DNA from: Pseudomonas sp. PDM15
GTDB lineage: Bacteria > Pseudomonadota > Gammaproteobacteria > Pseudomonadales > Pseudomonadaceae
Direction: 5' to 3'
Assembly (NCBI RefSeq): GCF_014851565.1
Contig: NZ_JACVAA010000001.1
Span: forward strand, 496,001-560,000
DNA length: 64,000 nt
Position numbers and translations under genes: made by a program. The notes below the pieces were generated by a model that saw only the letters and a list, made by a program, of their open reading frames with translations, did not search any database and had not been told where the DNA came from. Shown here piece by piece: positions 1 through 9,941 of the stretch. Position 1 is the first letter of the stretch; every line of letters starts with the position of its first letter.

Positions 1-815
1 CTGGCCTTCTGGAACCACTTGGCCAGCCAGAAGCCGCGCAGGGTCACGTCGCGGAACACGAAGGAGGCCGCCGACACCTGACACGGCTCGCCGCTCATCA
101 GGCCGTAGTTCACCAGGGTGCCGCCCTCGCTCAGGCAGGCCGCCACGTGGTCGGTGGCCGTGCCACCCACGGCGTCGATGCCGAGCATCACCGGCGCACC
201 GCTGGTGGCCTCGCGTACGCGCTTGTGCAGGTCTGGGCCGTCCAGCAGCACCACGTCACCGCCCTCGGCCTTGACCCCGGCCACCGCAGCTTCGCGACGC
301 ACCACGTTGATGGTCTTGAAGCCACGCAGCTTGGCCAGCTGGATCAGGTAGCCGCCGACACCGGAGTTGGCGGCGTTCTGGATCACCCAGTCGCCCGGCT
401 TGAGGTCGACGAACTCGCTGAGTAGCAGCGAGGCGGTCGGCGGGTTGATGGTCATCATCGCCAACTGCTGCGGATCGGCGTCCGGCAGCGGGATCAGCTT
501 GGCGGCGGGGGCGTGCAGGTGAGTGACCCAGGTGCCGATGCCCACCGGCAGCAGCACGGTCTGGCCGACCTTGACGTTGCTCACGCCTTCGCCCAGCTGT
601 TCGACGCGGCCGACGCCTTCGTTGCCGCCGATGGCCGGCAGCGGCGGCAGCATGCCGTATTCGCCGGTCAGGGTCAGCACATCGGAAGGGTTGATCGGTG
701 CCGCCAGCACCTTGACCAGGGCTTGGCCGGCCGGCAGCGGCGGCAGTTGCAGTTCCACCGCTTCGATCACGTCCTGTGGGACCTTGCCGCGGTGTTGGTA
801 TTCGGCTTTGAGCAT
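1..815 (-). CDS. MDR-family zinc-free oxidoreductase (enoyl-reductase/quinone-reductase like), 3' end outside window
   Basis: Reads from an ATG at 815 leftwards off the window edge, so the C-terminus is missing (271 residues visible). It shows the medium-chain dehydrogenase pattern: an N-terminal GroES-like part with NPSD and GGNEGVG motifs, then a Rossmann part around ANSGVGGYLIQLAK that should bind NADPH. The NPSDVLTLTGEYG stretch and the absence of an obvious zinc-ligand set resemble the 2-enoyl-reductase (ETR/MECR) and quinone-reductase subfamilies rather than zinc alcohol dehydrogenases. Likely a cytosolic NADPH-dependent reductase of enoyl thioesters or quinones; substrate not resolved. 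It diverges from the solute-binding protein gene at 953. Confidence 0.8.
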   Translation of the reverse strand, partial: MLKAEYQHRGKVPQDVIEAVELQLPPLPAGQALVKVLAAPINPSDVLTLTGEYGMLPPLPAIGGNEGVGRVEQLGEGVSNVKVGQTVLLPVGIGTWVTHLHAPAAKLIPLPDADPQQLAMMTINPPTASLLLSEFVDLKPGDWVIQNAANSGVGGYLIQLAKLRGFKTINVVRREAAVAGVKAEGGDVVLLDGPDLHKRVREATSGAPVMLGIDAVGGTATDHVAACLSEGGTLVNYGLMSGEPCQVSAASFVFRDVTLRGFWLAKWFQKA

Positions 816-952
816 GGCAGTTCTCCATCGTCTGAGAGCGCTGAGTCTAGACCCAAGACGCCGCCATGGGATGAATCGCCCGGCATATGCGCGGGTGATG
901 GCGCCAGCCATGGGCGAACACCTATGCTTGATCCATCGCTAAGGGGGACTGC

Positions 953-1678
953 ATGTTTTCACGCGCCTGGCCGTGGCTGTTTCTGCTGCTGGCACCCGCC
1001 GCCACGGCCGAGTCGCTGCGCATCGGCTTCGGCACGCACAAGCCGCCCTATGTGTTCGAGGGGCTGAGCCGCGGGCTGGAATACGAGATCGTGGTGGCCG
1101 CCGTGCGCGCCGCCGGCGACGAGGTGGAGGTGCGCTATGCACCGATGGAGCGGCTGCATCTGGCGCTGAGCAAGGGCGAGCTGGATGGCATCGCCACCAC
1201 CAATGCCTACAGCGGCATGCCGGCGTATTACTCGGCGCCCTACATCCATTGTCAGAACGTCGCCCTGGCGCTGTCGTCGCGGGGCTATCGCATCACCAGC
1301 ATCGCCGACCTGGCGCATTACTCGATCAGTACCTTCCAGCGCGCCCGCCACCTGCTGGGTCCGGAATTCCAGGCCATGGCCGAGGCCAATCCGCGCTACC
1401 GCGAGGAGGCCCAGCAGATCAATCGCAACCGCCTGCTGTACAGCGGGCGCATCGACGTGGTGGTGGGCGATCCGCGCATCATGCGCTACTTCAATCGCGA
1501 GGTCGGCGAGCAGGTCGATACCAGCCAGCCGGTGACCCTGTACATGCTGTTCCCGCCGACCGCCTACAGCGTCGGCTTCCGTCTGCCGGAGCAGAGCGAG
1601 CGCTTCAACCGTGGCCTGGCAGCCATCCGCGCCAATGGCGAATACCTGCGCATAGAGCAGCGCTACGCCGACTATTGA
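953..1678 (+). CDS. periplasmic solute-binding protein, family 3-like
   Basis: 241 residues. A signal peptide ending near ATA (about residues 1-19) precedes SLRIGFGTHKPPYVFEG, the usual opening of family-3 extracellular solute-binding domains. The sequence holds one such domain with the typical YSAPY segment. An AGGGGG ribosome site lies just before the ATG. No ABC permease or ATPase is adjacent, and no sensor domain is fused, so it may be an orphan binding protein of the kind common in pseudomonads. Ligand unknown (amino-acid-like by family). Confidence 0.8.
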   Translation: MFSRAWPWLFLLLAPAATAESLRIGFGTHKPPYVFEGLSRGLEYEIVVAAVRAAGDEVEVRYAPMERLHLALSKGELDGIATTNAYSGMPAYYSAPYIHCQNVALALSSRGYRITSIADLAHYSISTFQRARHLLGPEFQAMAEANPRYREEAQQINRNRLLYSGRIDVVVGDPRIMRYFNREVGEQVDTSQPVTLYMLFPPTAYSVGFRLPEQSERFNRGLAAIRANGEYLRIEQRYADY

Positions 1679-2401
1679 TCAGAACTTCTCGTTGAGCCCC
1701 AGATAGCGCCACTGGCCGACCGGCACCTTGGCCAGGCCGGTGCGGCCGAAGCGCAGGCGGCGAACGCCCAGTACCTGCAGGCCGACGTTCTCGCACATGA
1801 AGCGCAGCTGGCCGGGTTGCACGGCCTTGATGGCGAAGCGCAGGCGCGTCTCGCTCTGCCAGCTGACCTTGCACGGCGGCACCGTCACGCCCTTGTAGGT
1901 CTGGCCGAAGCTCAGGCGCTTGAGGCCTTTCTCATCCAGGCTGCCGGCGACCTCCACCAGGTATTCCTGCTCCAGCGTTGCGCCTTGCTCCTTGAACAGG
2001 CGTACCACCGCATGGCTCTGGCTGAACACCAGCAGGCCGCTGGCATCGGTTTCCAGCGGGGTGAGCAGCTCCAGGCGGCGCAGGTGGCGGTTCAGCGGGC
2101 GGATGCCGCTGGCGTCCTCGGCCCAGTGGTGAGCGTGGCTGAGCAGTTGTTGGGTGGAGTTGGCGCCCATGCCGCAACCGAGGCCGACCGGCTTGTGCAG
2201 CAGCAGGGTGATCGGCGGCTGGGTCTCGGCCTTGGCGCCGGGCAGTAGCACGATCTGCTCGTCGCGCACCGGGTGTTGCGGCTCCTCGATCACCTGGCCA
2301 TCCACGGTGACCCAGCCGCCCTCGATATACAGCTCCGCCTCGCGGCGCGAGCAGGAAGTCTGCTGGATCAGGCGTTTCGACAGGCGTTCGGCTTCGGTCA
2401 T
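1679..2401 (-). CDS. rRNA pseudouridine synthase, RsuA/RluF family
   Basis: 240 residues from the ATG at 2401; an upstream in-frame extension to 2530 looks spurious because the S4-like region begins directly at TEAERLSKRLIQQTSCSRREAE. The S4 RNA-binding part (about 1-60) is followed by the catalytic region with LETDASGLLVFS, which carries the family's catalytic Asp, and a C-terminal LRFGRTGL motif. The family converts uridine to pseudouridine in ribosomal RNA; the sequence looks closest to RluF (23S position 2604 in E. coli), but this subfamily call is from memory. Convergent with the solute-binding gene, ending one base after its stop. Confidence 0.82.
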   Translation of the reverse strand: MTEAERLSKRLIQQTSCSRREAELYIEGGWVTVDGQVIEEPQHPVRDEQIVLLPGAKAETQPPITLLLHKPVGLGCGMGANSTQQLLSHAHHWAEDASGIRPLNRHLRRLELLTPLETDASGLLVFSQSHAVVRLFKEQGATLEQEYLVEVAGSLDEKGLKRLSFGQTYKGVTVPPCKVSWQSETRLRFAIKAVQPGQLRFMCENVGLQVLGVRRLRFGRTGLAKVPVGQWRYLGLNEKF

Positions 2402-2511
2402 GGCGGATGTCACATCGGGAAATGAAAGGCATTGTACCCGGCCTGGGACGGCTGCCGGGATTGGGCTAAAAGAAAGGTCGGGCGAAAGGTCGGCTGAGAG
2501 CGAGGACGAAC

Positions 2512-3639
2512 ATGCGGCGGATACTGGCAATCCTGATCACGGGCGCGTTGCTGGCGTCGCCGGTCATGGCCGAGCGTAGTGAGCTGGGCGAATTGCAGCT
2601 GACCGAGGTGGTGGGTGGTCTGGAACACCCGTGGAGCCTCGCCTTCCTGCCGGATGGCCAGGGCAGCCTGATCACCGAGCGCCCCGGGCGCCTGCGCTGG
2701 CTGGATGCCCAGGGCCGCCTGCAGGCGCCAGTGGCTGGGGTACCGCAGGTGTATGCCCGTGGCCAGGGCGGCTTGCTGGACGTGGCGCTGTCGCCGGACT
2801 TCGCCAGAGATCGCCTGGTCTACCTGAGCTACGCCGAGGCGGACGAGTCCGATGACAAGGCCGGTACGGCCGTCGGCTGTGGTCGGCTGAAGGAAGACAT
2901 GAGTGCACTGGAGGATTTTCGTGTGATCTTCCGCCAGCAGCCCAAGCTGTCCGAGGGCATTCATTTCGGTTCGCGCCTGGCCTTCGATCGACAGGGTTTG
3001 CTGTACATCAGCCTGGGCGAGAACAACCAGCGCGCCACCGCCCAGGAGCTGGACAAGCTGCAGGGCAAGCTGGTGCGGCTGAACCCGGATGGCAGCGTAC
3101 CGCCGGACAATCCCTTCGTCGGCAAGCCGGGCGTGCGCGCGGAGATCTGGTCCTACGGCCACCGCAATCCCCAGGGAATGGCGCTCAATCCCTGGAGCGG
3201 CGTCATCTGGCTGCACGAGCACGGCCCGCGCGGCGGCGACGAGATCAATATCCCGCGCAAGGGTTTGAATTACGGCTGGCCGCTGGCCACCCACGGGGTC
3301 AACTACAGCATGCTGCCGATTCCCGAGGCGCAGGGCGAGGTGGTGGCCGGCACCGAGGCGCCGCAGCATGTGTGGGAAAAGTCGCCGGCGATCTCCGGCA
3401 TGGCCTTTTATGCCGCCGAGCGCTTTCCGGCCTGGCGGCACAGCCTGTTCATCGGCGCATTGGCCGATCAGTCGCTGATCCGCCTGCAGCTGGACGGCGA
3501 CAGGGTAGGGCACGAGGAGCGGTTGCTGCAGGACAAGGGCTGGCGCATCCGCGATGTGCGCCAGGGGCCGGATGGCTATCTGTATCTGCTGACCGATGCG
3601 CCGGACGGCAAGCTGGTTCGGCTGGGGTTGGCCGACTGA
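2512..3639 (+). CDS. PQQ-dependent aldose sugar dehydrogenase (soluble GDH fold)
   Basis: 375 residues with a cleavable signal peptide (MRRILAILITGALLASPVMA). The mature part opens with the HPWSLAFLPDG strand and contains ITERPGRLR, GSRLAFD, LYISLGENNQ, YGHRNPQGMALNP and HEHGPRGGDEIN. These are hallmark segments of the six-bladed propeller sorbosone/glucose dehydrogenase family that oxidises sugars using periplasmic PQQ and calcium; the E. coli relative is YliI. The start is fixed by the signal peptide. It stands alone between convergent and divergent neighbours. Physiological substrate is not readable. Confidence 0.86.
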   Translation: MRRILAILITGALLASPVMAERSELGELQLTEVVGGLEHPWSLAFLPDGQGSLITERPGRLRWLDAQGRLQAPVAGVPQVYARGQGGLLDVALSPDFARDRLVYLSYAEADESDDKAGTAVGCGRLKEDMSALEDFRVIFRQQPKLSEGIHFGSRLAFDRQGLLYISLGENNQRATAQELDKLQGKLVRLNPDGSVPPDNPFVGKPGVRAEIWSYGHRNPQGMALNPWSGVIWLHEHGPRGGDEINIPRKGLNYGWPLATHGVNYSMLPIPEAQGEVVAGTEAPQHVWEKSPAISGMAFYAAERFPAWRHSLFIGALADQSLIRLQLDGDRVGHEERLLQDKGWRIRDVRQGPDGYLYLLTDAPDGKLVRLGLAD

Positions 3640-3649
3640 GTGGCGGCCC

Positions 3650-5851
3650 TCAGTGGGCCGCCGCCTCCATGGCCGAGTCGACTTCCTGGTTGGCCACCAG
3701 CTCCGGCGGCAGCGGCTCGGTGACCACGCTGAAGTCGCTGATACGGATGGCGCCGCGGCCTTCGCCGAGCAGGTGGAAGGAGAAGGCCTTGCGCGTTTCC
3801 GGGTTGTCGAAGTCGAAGCTCAGCTCGACGCTCTCGCCGCGTTTGAGCGCAGGCAGCGGCGGAATGACCAGGCTGTTGTTGCGGTCGAACTCCTTGGTGA
3901 TCAGGCGTAGCGCGGCGCCGCTGCGATCCAGACGCACGGCCTCGATCTTCAGGGTCACGCGGGTGCGGGTGCCCTTGGGCATTTCCAGGTACTGGGCGCC
4001 GATCAGGTTGTCCGCCCAGTCGTCACGCGACTCGGCCTTGAGGTCGATGCGCTCGCGGTTGGCGAACTGGTAGCGCTGGCCGATCTGCCCACCCGTGATG
4101 GACTGGTCGAGCAGGGCAGCGCGCTGGCTGACCAGACGCGCCTGACGGCCGCTGACCCGACCCAGGTACTTGGGATGGTCGGCGATGAAGCCTGCGCTCT
4201 CATAGCGGCGGCAAACCTGCTGGAAGTTGCACTCGGTGAACACCCTGCCGTCGTGCTGGCGCAGCAGGCCATTGGTGTAAGACATGATCTCGCGGGGCTT
4301 GGCGTAGTCGCGGAACAGCGAGCGGCCGGCGATGTTGTCCGGTACTGGCAGGTCGAAGTAGTCCAGCACCGAGGCGGTCAGGTCGACGTGGCCGTATACC
4401 CCTGGCTTGACCTGGGGCAGCTTGTCGCCGTCCGGCGCCAGCACCAGGTTGAAGCCCCAGGCCGAAGCCAGGCGTACGTTTTCCAGGCCGTGGGATTCGT
4501 CGGAGGTGACGATCACCAGGGTGTCCTTCAGCACGCCCTGTTTTTCCAGGCCTGCGAGGAAGTCCGCGACCGCATCGTCCAGGTAGCCGATGGCGGCCTG
4601 CTTGGCGGTGGGGTAGCGCTCCAGATACTCCTTGGGCGCGGAGTAGGGCTGGTGGGTGCCGACGGTGAGCAGGGTGAGCATCCACGGCTGCTGGTTGCCG
4701 CGCAGCTGCTTGACGTACTTCAGCGCGCCTTCGAAATAGGACTTGTCGTCCATGCCCCAGGGGAATTCCAGGTACGGCTTGTTCTTGAACCAGTCGCGGC
4801 CGTGGGTCTGCTGGAAGCCCATGTGCGGCATGATCTGGTCCTTGGCCATGAAGCGCAGACCGGCACCCTGCAGGAAGTGGGTGCGGAAGCCCATGGTGCG
4901 CATCTGGTGCGGCAGGCACTGCAGATTGCGGGTCTGGCTGTTGAGCAGCTCCACGCCCTTGGGCGTGCCGGAGTCCAGCTTGCCGTAGTCGCCACAGAGC
5001 ATGGCGTACAGGCCGCGGATGGTCTGGTGGCTGTGCAGCACGTAGTCAGGCGTGGTCATACTGCGCTCGGCCCACTCGCTCAGGCGCGGCATCAGGTCTT
5101 CTTCGTAGCTGCTGCCGATGAGCTGGCGGTTCTTGGCGATATAGGCGCCGGGAATGCCTTCAAGGGTCACGATCAGCACGTTGCGCGCCTTGCCGCCACC
5201 CGGCAGCAGCGGTGTACCAGAGAGGTCCAGCTTGCTCAGACCGTCGATATCCGGCGGCAGGCCGGAATCCTCGCCGGCATACCAGTCCTCCACCGCCACC
5301 CGGGCTCGGCTGGTGCCTTCGGCCAGCACCTTGTGCGGCAGGTTGAACAGGCGCCACTGGTCGTCTTCGCTCGGCTCGATGTACTGGTCGATGGCGTGGC
5401 TGAATAGCAGGGCGACCGGCAGTGCATAGGCGTAGCGGGAAATCTTCGGTCCGGCGCGGCGTCCGACCAGCAGGCAGGCCAGCACGCTGATCACCAGGGC
5501 GCCGGCCAGTAGCGGATAGCGCAGGCCGCTACCCTGGGTGGACTGGCTGACGAACTGGGGGTCGCTCAGGTATTTGAGGTCGCTGGGCTCGGGCATGCGT
5601 CCGACGGCGTTGACCAGCTCGGCGTTGCTCAGCAGAAAGAGGGCCCAGATCGCGGCCAGCGGAGCCGCCAGCAGCGGCCGGCGATAGCACAGCAGCAGGG
5701 GCAGCCCGCCGATGCCCAGGTCGGAGACATAGCCCGGCCAGCTGGACCAGCCCAGCCAGTAGCGGGCGGCGATGGGCAGCACAACGAACAGCAGGCCGAG
5801 GGCGAAAAGCGACGCGGCAGGGTACGGCAGCCAGCGACTGGAAAGGCGCAC
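3650..5851 (-). CDS. LtaS-like sulfatase-superfamily membrane transferase
   Basis: 733 residues. The first ~160 hold about five hydrophobic membrane segments; the large C-terminal part is a sulfatase/alkaline-phosphatase fold facing the periplasm. Visible active-site elements include VTLEGIPGAY (metal-ligand Glu), SHQTIRGLYAMLCG (candidate nucleophile Thr) and VTSDESHGLEN (Asp and His metal ligands). The family includes lipoteichoic-acid synthases and phosphoglycerol or phosphoethanolamine transferases. A Gram-negative member of this size would modify a glycan or lipid in the envelope. A further ~180-residue beta-rich extension follows the catalytic domain. Substrate unknown. Confidence 0.8.
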   Translation of the reverse strand: MRLSSRWLPYPAASLFALGLLFVVLPIAARYWLGWSSWPGYVSDLGIGGLPLLLCYRRPLLAAPLAAIWALFLLSNAELVNAVGRMPEPSDLKYLSDPQFVSQSTQGSGLRYPLLAGALVISVLACLLVGRRAGPKISRYAYALPVALLFSHAIDQYIEPSEDDQWRLFNLPHKVLAEGTSRARVAVEDWYAGEDSGLPPDIDGLSKLDLSGTPLLPGGGKARNVLIVTLEGIPGAYIAKNRQLIGSSYEEDLMPRLSEWAERSMTTPDYVLHSHQTIRGLYAMLCGDYGKLDSGTPKGVELLNSQTRNLQCLPHQMRTMGFRTHFLQGAGLRFMAKDQIMPHMGFQQTHGRDWFKNKPYLEFPWGMDDKSYFEGALKYVKQLRGNQQPWMLTLLTVGTHQPYSAPKEYLERYPTAKQAAIGYLDDAVADFLAGLEKQGVLKDTLVIVTSDESHGLENVRLASAWGFNLVLAPDGDKLPQVKPGVYGHVDLTASVLDYFDLPVPDNIAGRSLFRDYAKPREIMSYTNGLLRQHDGRVFTECNFQQVCRRYESAGFIADHPKYLGRVSGRQARLVSQRAALLDQSITGGQIGQRYQFANRERIDLKAESRDDWADNLIGAQYLEMPKGTRTRVTLKIEAVRLDRSGAALRLITKEFDRNNSLVIPPLPALKRGESVELSFDFDNPETRKAFSFHLLGEGRGAIRISDFSVVTEPLPPELVANQEVDSAMEAAAH

Positions 5852-6029
5852 AGGAGCTCCTGAGATAGGGCAGCGAGAATCCGTGTAGTTCAGACAGATG
5901 GAGCGGGTCGAAGTTGCGGAATGCCATGATTCTGAAACATGCCCGTGCTAGACGCCAGTGGCGCATGTTACCGGCTGTCTCTTGGCGCCAGGGTGTAGAA
6001 TGCTCGCCTCTTCGAATTGGGTGGTGAAC

Positions 6030-6863
6030 ATGGCTCTGATCGGGCGCTACAACTCTCTGCAGGTGGCCAAGCTGGCCGACTTCGGCCTCTATCTCGACGG
6101 CGATGCCGACGGCGAGATCCTCCTGCCCAAGCGCTACATCCCCAAGGGCGAGCCGTGCGAGGTCGGCGATTGGCTCAACGTGTTCGTCTACCTGGACAGT
6201 GAAGACCGCCTGATCGCCACCACCGAGAAGCCCAAGGTACAGGTCGGCGGCTTCGCCAGCCTCAAGGTGGTGGATATCAATCGCATCGGCCTGTTCTTCG
6301 ACTGGGGCCTGTCCAAGGACCTGTTGATGCCGCACTCCGAAGAGAAGCGCCCGCTGCAGGTCGGCGACTACTGCGTGGTGCACGTCTACCTCGACCGCAG
6401 CCGACGCATCACTGCCACCGCGCGGCTGGATCGCTATCTGGACAAGACCCCACCGAACTACCAGGTCGGCCAGGAAGTGGATCTGCTAGTGGTCGAGCAG
6501 ACCGATCTGGGCTTCAAGGCCATCATCAATGGCCAGCACTGGGGGCTGATCCACAAGAACGAGGTGTTCAAGTTCCTGCGTGGCGGCTCTCAGGAAAAGG
6601 GCTTCATCAAGGAGCTGCGCGCCGATGGCAAGATCAGCCTGAGCCTGCAGCAGGTCGGCCAGCAGGCCCGCGATGAGCTGTCCGAGCAGATCCTCACTGC
6701 GCTGCGTAATGCTGGCGGCAGCCTGGCGCTATCCGACAAGAGCTCGCCCGAGGCCATCAGCAAAATCTTCAGCGTCAGCAAGGGCAATTTCAAGAAGGCC
6801 ATCGGCGGGCTGTTCAAACAGGGGCTGATCCGCATCCTGGATGACCGCATCGAGCTGGTCTGA
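6030..6863 (+). CDS. cvfB: S1-domain RNA-binding protein, CvfB/YitL family
   Basis: 277 residues from the ATG at 6030 (MALIGRYNSLQV), preferred over an upstream in-frame start at 5958 because homology begins here. The arrangement fits CvfB: tandem S1-like OB folds (about 1-65, 70-135 and 145-215, each with a V-F-D-GL-KDLL type strand pattern), then a C-terminal winged-helix part (about 220-277). In Staphylococcus the family affects virulence-gene expression and binds RNA; in pseudomonads the role is not defined. Single gene facing away from the LtaS-like gene. Confidence 0.85.
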   Translation: MALIGRYNSLQVAKLADFGLYLDGDADGEILLPKRYIPKGEPCEVGDWLNVFVYLDSEDRLIATTEKPKVQVGGFASLKVVDINRIGLFFDWGLSKDLLMPHSEEKRPLQVGDYCVVHVYLDRSRRITATARLDRYLDKTPPNYQVGQEVDLLVVEQTDLGFKAIINGQHWGLIHKNEVFKFLRGGSQEKGFIKELRADGKISLSLQQVGQQARDELSEQILTALRNAGGSLALSDKSSPEAISKIFSVSKGNFKKAIGGLFKQGLIRILDDRIELV

Positions 6864-6991
6864 CACCGAAGCGCAGGCGGTATGCAGCCTAGCGGCCGAT
6901 TCCGCCATGCTCGCGGGCTGTCTGGCCGCGGCGATTTCGCCGGCGTTGCGGCGCGTTAGAGTGGGGGCGTATTTCACACAGCGGAGTCGCC

Positions 6992-7429
6992 ATGAGCCCC
7001 GAGGAACACTATCAGCGTTTGCAGAACATGTATGGCGCCGCGCCGGTCAACGCCTTCTACCAGCCGGTCATGCGTGTCAGCGACGGCGAGGCGGAGATCG
7101 AGATTCAGGTGGAGGGGAAGTTCTTTCACGCCGCCGGTGCGGTACATGGCTCGGTCTACTTCAAATTGCTCGACGACGCGGCTTTCTTCGCCGCCAACTC
7201 CCTGGAGCCCGAGGTGTTCGTGCTGACCACGGCCTTCACCACCTACCTCACCCGCCCGGTGTCGGCCGGCAAGCTGAAGGCGGTAGGTAGGGTGGTCAAC
7301 CGCAACAAGTCGCAGTTCATCGCCGAAGCCGTGCTGTATGGCGAGGACGGCAAGGAAGTGGGGCGCGGCAACGGGGTGTTCGTGCGCAGCAAGATTCGCC
7401 TGGGCGACGCTTTGGGCTACCCGGACTGA
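6992..7429 (+). CDS. PaaI-type hotdog thioesterase
   Basis: 145 residues forming one hotdog domain. The active-site helix region AGAVHGSVYFKLLDDAAFFAAN matches the PaaI/YiiD pattern (HGG-like turn, here HGS, then D). Members hydrolyse acyl-CoA or aryl-CoA thioesters in the cytosol. Ends one base before the convergent cmoB stop. Confidence 0.83.
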   Translation: MSPEEHYQRLQNMYGAAPVNAFYQPVMRVSDGEAEIEIQVEGKFFHAAGAVHGSVYFKLLDDAAFFAANSLEPEVFVLTTAFTTYLTRPVSAGKLKAVGRVVNRNKSQFIAEAVLYGEDGKEVGRGNGVFVRSKIRLGDALGYPD

Positions 7430-7430
7430 G

Positions 7431-8402
7431 TCAGGGCTTGCGCGCCAGCAGCACCGCACGGGTCGGGGCTGGCAGGCCTTCGAGGGTACGGCTGTGGTCG
7501 GCCGGGTCGAGGAATTCCGGCAGCGACTGGTAGCGCATCCAGTCGGTGCTGCGCTGCTCTTCCACGCTGGTGGTGGAGACATCCACGCAGCGCACATCGA
7601 CGAAGCCGGCGCGGCGCAGCCACAGCTCCAGCGCCGGCACCGAGGGCAGGAACCAGACGTTGCGCATCATCGCGTAGCGGTCCTCGGGCACCAGCACCTG
7701 CTGGGCGTCGCCTTCCACCACCAGGGTTTCCAGCACCAGCTCGCCGCCCTTGAGCAGGCAGTCCTTGAGCTCCAGCAGATGGTCGATGGGCGAGCGACGG
7801 TGATAGAGCACGCCCATGGAAAACACCGTGTCGAAGCCTTCCAGCTTCGCCGGCAGCTCTTCCAATGCCAGCGGCAGGTGCCAGGCCGGCGCATCGGGCA
7901 GGTAGTGCTTCACCGCGAGGAACTGGTTGAGGAACAGCCAGTTGGGATCGACGCCAACCACGGCATCGGCACCGGCGCCGAGCATGCGCCACATGTAGTA
8001 GCCATTGCCGCAGCCGACATCGAGGATGCGTTTGCCGGCCAGATCCAGATGCGGGGCGACCCGTTCCCATTTCCAGTCGGAACGCCATTCGGTGTCGACA
8101 TGCACGCCGAACAGCTCGAAGGGCCCCTTGCGCCAGGGGATCAGGCCCTGCAGCGCGCTCTTCAGCGCGGCGCGGGAGGCCTCGTCGCAGGTGCCGTCCA
8201 GGCGCAGCGCAGTGCGCAATTCGGTCGTTTCCAGCGCCAGCGTCGGCAACGCCTCGACGGCGGCGAACCAACGCGCGAGGTCGCCGTGGCCCACGGCAAG
8301 CTTGGCGTCAAGCTGGGCGGGCAGGTCGGCGGCCCAGTCCTGCAGCGGGCTGCCGGCCAATTGCTGTTGCAGGGCGTCGAGGTCGAGGCGAGAGAAAATC
8401 AT
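7431..8402 (-). CDS. cmoB: tRNA U34 carboxymethyltransferase CmoB
   Basis: 323 residues from the ATG at 8402, the usual CmoB length. The class I methyltransferase motif [19 protein letters not shown] and the segment [20 protein letters not shown] are characteristic. It uses carboxy-S-adenosylmethionine, made by CmoA, to convert 5-hydroxyuridine-34 to 5-oxyacetyluridine in tRNA anticodons. Its start overlaps the cmoA stop by four bases, giving a translationally coupled cmoA-cmoB operon. Confidence 0.95.
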   Translation of the reverse strand: MIFSRLDLDALQQQLAGSPLQDWAADLPAQLDAKLAVGHGDLARWFAAVEALPTLALETTELRTALRLDGTCDEASRAALKSALQGLIPWRKGPFELFGVHVDTEWRSDWKWERVAPHLDLAGKRILDVGCGNGYYMWRMLGAGADAVVGVDPNWLFLNQFLAVKHYLPDAPAWHLPLALEELPAKLEGFDTVFSMGVLYHRRSPIDHLLELKDCLLKGGELVLETLVVEGDAQQVLVPEDRYAMMRNVWFLPSVPALELWLRRAGFVDVRCVDVSTTSVEEQRSTDWMRYQSLPEFLDPADHSRTLEGLPAPTRAVLLARKP

Positions 8403-9142
8403 GGCAGGGCGATCAGCGAGGCAAAGTTGAGGCACTGGAACCAGGGCACGACCTTGGAGAAACCAGCGGCCAGCAGGCGTTCGCGATGCTGCTCCAGGCT
8501 GTCGGGTTTCATCACGTTCTCGATGGCGCTGCGTTTCTGGGCGATTTCCAGCTCGCTGTAGCCATTGGCGCGCTTGAACGCCAGGTGCAGCTCACCGAGC
8601 AGGGTATGCTCGGCGTCGTCCTCGAAACGCAGCTTCTCGGAGAGGATCAGCGCGCCGCCGGGCAGCAAGGCCTGGCGGATGCGGCTCAGCAGCTCCTGGC
8701 GCTGTTCCGGCGCGACGAACTGCAGGGTGAAGTTGAGCGCCACCAGCGAGGCGGGCTGGAAGTCCAGGCTGAGGATATCCGCTTCGATCACCTCGACTGG
8801 CAGCAGCTCCTGGAACATGGCGTCCTGGGCGTGCAGATATTCGGAGCAGCGCTCGACCATGGCATGGGAGTTGTCCACCGCGATCACTCGGCAGTCATCG
8901 GTGCGCACGTGGCGGCGCAGGGCCTGGGTCACCGCGCCAAGGGAACAGCCGAGGTCGTACAGGGCACTGTGCGGCTGGGCGAATTGCGCGGCCAGTACGC
9001 CGAGGTTCTCGACGATGGTCGGGTAGCCGGGCACCGAGCGCTTGATCATGTCCGGGAAGACCTTGGCCACGTCCTCGTTGAAGACGAAGTCCGGCACCTG
9101 GTCCAGGGGCTGGGCGAAGAGTCGGTCGGGCTGCTGTTTCAC
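8399..9142 (-). CDS. cmoA: carboxy-S-adenosyl-L-methionine synthase CmoA
   Basis: 247 residues if the GTG at 9142 is used ([32 protein letters not shown] follows). ATG codons further upstream (9172, 9199) would add residues that do not look like the family, and no strong ribosome site decides between them. Motifs [25 protein letters not shown] and NFTLQFV are typical of CmoA, which makes carboxy-SAM from SAM and prephenate. Operon with cmoB. Confidence 0.93.
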   Translation of the reverse strand: MKQQPDRLFAQPLDQVPDFVFNEDVAKVFPDMIKRSVPGYPTIVENLGVLAAQFAQPHSALYDLGCSLGAVTQALRRHVRTDDCRVIAVDNSHAMVERCSEYLHAQDAMFQELLPVEVIEADILSLDFQPASLVALNFTLQFVAPEQRQELLSRIRQALLPGGALILSEKLRFEDDAEHTLLGELHLAFKRANGYSELEIAQKRSAIENVMKPDSLEQHRERLLAAGFSKVVPWFQCLNFASLIALP

Positions 9143-9205
9143 GGTGATCGGTCCGGGCGCAAAGGCCGGCATTCTAGCCAAGAGCTTGCAGCAACCCAAC
9201 CGCCA

Positions 9206-9775
9206 TCAGGGCAACTGATCCAGGATGAATTCGCCGCCGCCCTGCAGCGGGCCCAGCGGGTTGCGCTTGACCTCGTAGCGGCGGATGTTCGGCTCGCCGT
9301 TGCTGACCTTGTGCACCAGCGTGTCGTCGACCAGCACGAATACCGCGCGGAAGGTCCAACCTTTCAGCTCCCGCGTCTTGCGGAAGTTGAGCACATCGGC
9401 CCAGAAGCTGCCCACACGCTGGGTGTCGGTCTTGTTGAACTCGAAGGCGTAGCCGATGCAGCGATCCTTGGCCTCCAGACAGCGCAGCATGCCGTCCGGC
9501 AGGTATTCGATCGGCACGTTGGGCTGGACGAACATCAGACGCAGATCGATGAACGAGAGCATCTTGCCGTTGCCCTGGCTGAGCGGGTCGAAGCCCAGGT
9601 CGAACAGCTCGACGCGGGTGGTCTTGCCCGGTTGCGCCTGGGCGTAGCGGATCTCGGTGTCGAGATAGTCCCCGAAGGGAGAGGTGACCTCGGCACGTTG
9701 ACTGGGCAGCAGGCTGGTGCAGCCGGACAGCAAGAACAGCGAGAGCATCAGTAGCGCCCACGGGTAGCCGCGCAT
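9206..9775 (-). CDS. putative lipoprotein, function unknown
   Basis: 189 residues with a lipoprotein signal: hydrophobic stretch ending LLSGC, so lipidation is expected at Cys-19. The mature part has no motif I recognise; it is a compact, mostly beta-looking sequence with two cysteines in LRCLEAKDRCIG that could form a disulfide. Likely attached to a membrane facing the periplasm. It lies upstream of cmoAB on the same strand but 60 bases away, with no clear operon evidence. Confidence 0.6.
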   Translation of the reverse strand: MRGYPWALLMLSLFLLSGCTSLLPSQRAEVTSPFGDYLDTEIRYAQAQPGKTTRVELFDLGFDPLSQGNGKMLSFIDLRLMFVQPNVPIEYLPDGMLRCLEAKDRCIGYAFEFNKTDTQRVGSFWADVLNFRKTRELKGWTFRAVFVLVDDTLVHKVSNGEPNIRRYEVKRNPLGPLQGGGEFILDQLP

Positions 9776-9941
9776 GGCAGCCTCCTTGAAAGGTCCTGAC
9801 TCTCTCTATAGACGATTTGGCGAAGCGCTGCCGTCTCACCCGTGAGACAGTCGGCTTATCCGTGGCGATGACCGGAAACGGGTGGCTATCCGGGCCGCAA
9901 GGGTTACTCTTGTGCTATCTGCCCGATAAGGAACGCTGGGA

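Noticed and set aside
4175..5407. Plus-strand 410-codon ORF opposite the LtaS-like gene
   Set aside because: Shadow of the minus-strand gene in high-GC sequence, composition of Val, Leu, Gln and His runs, no recognised domain.
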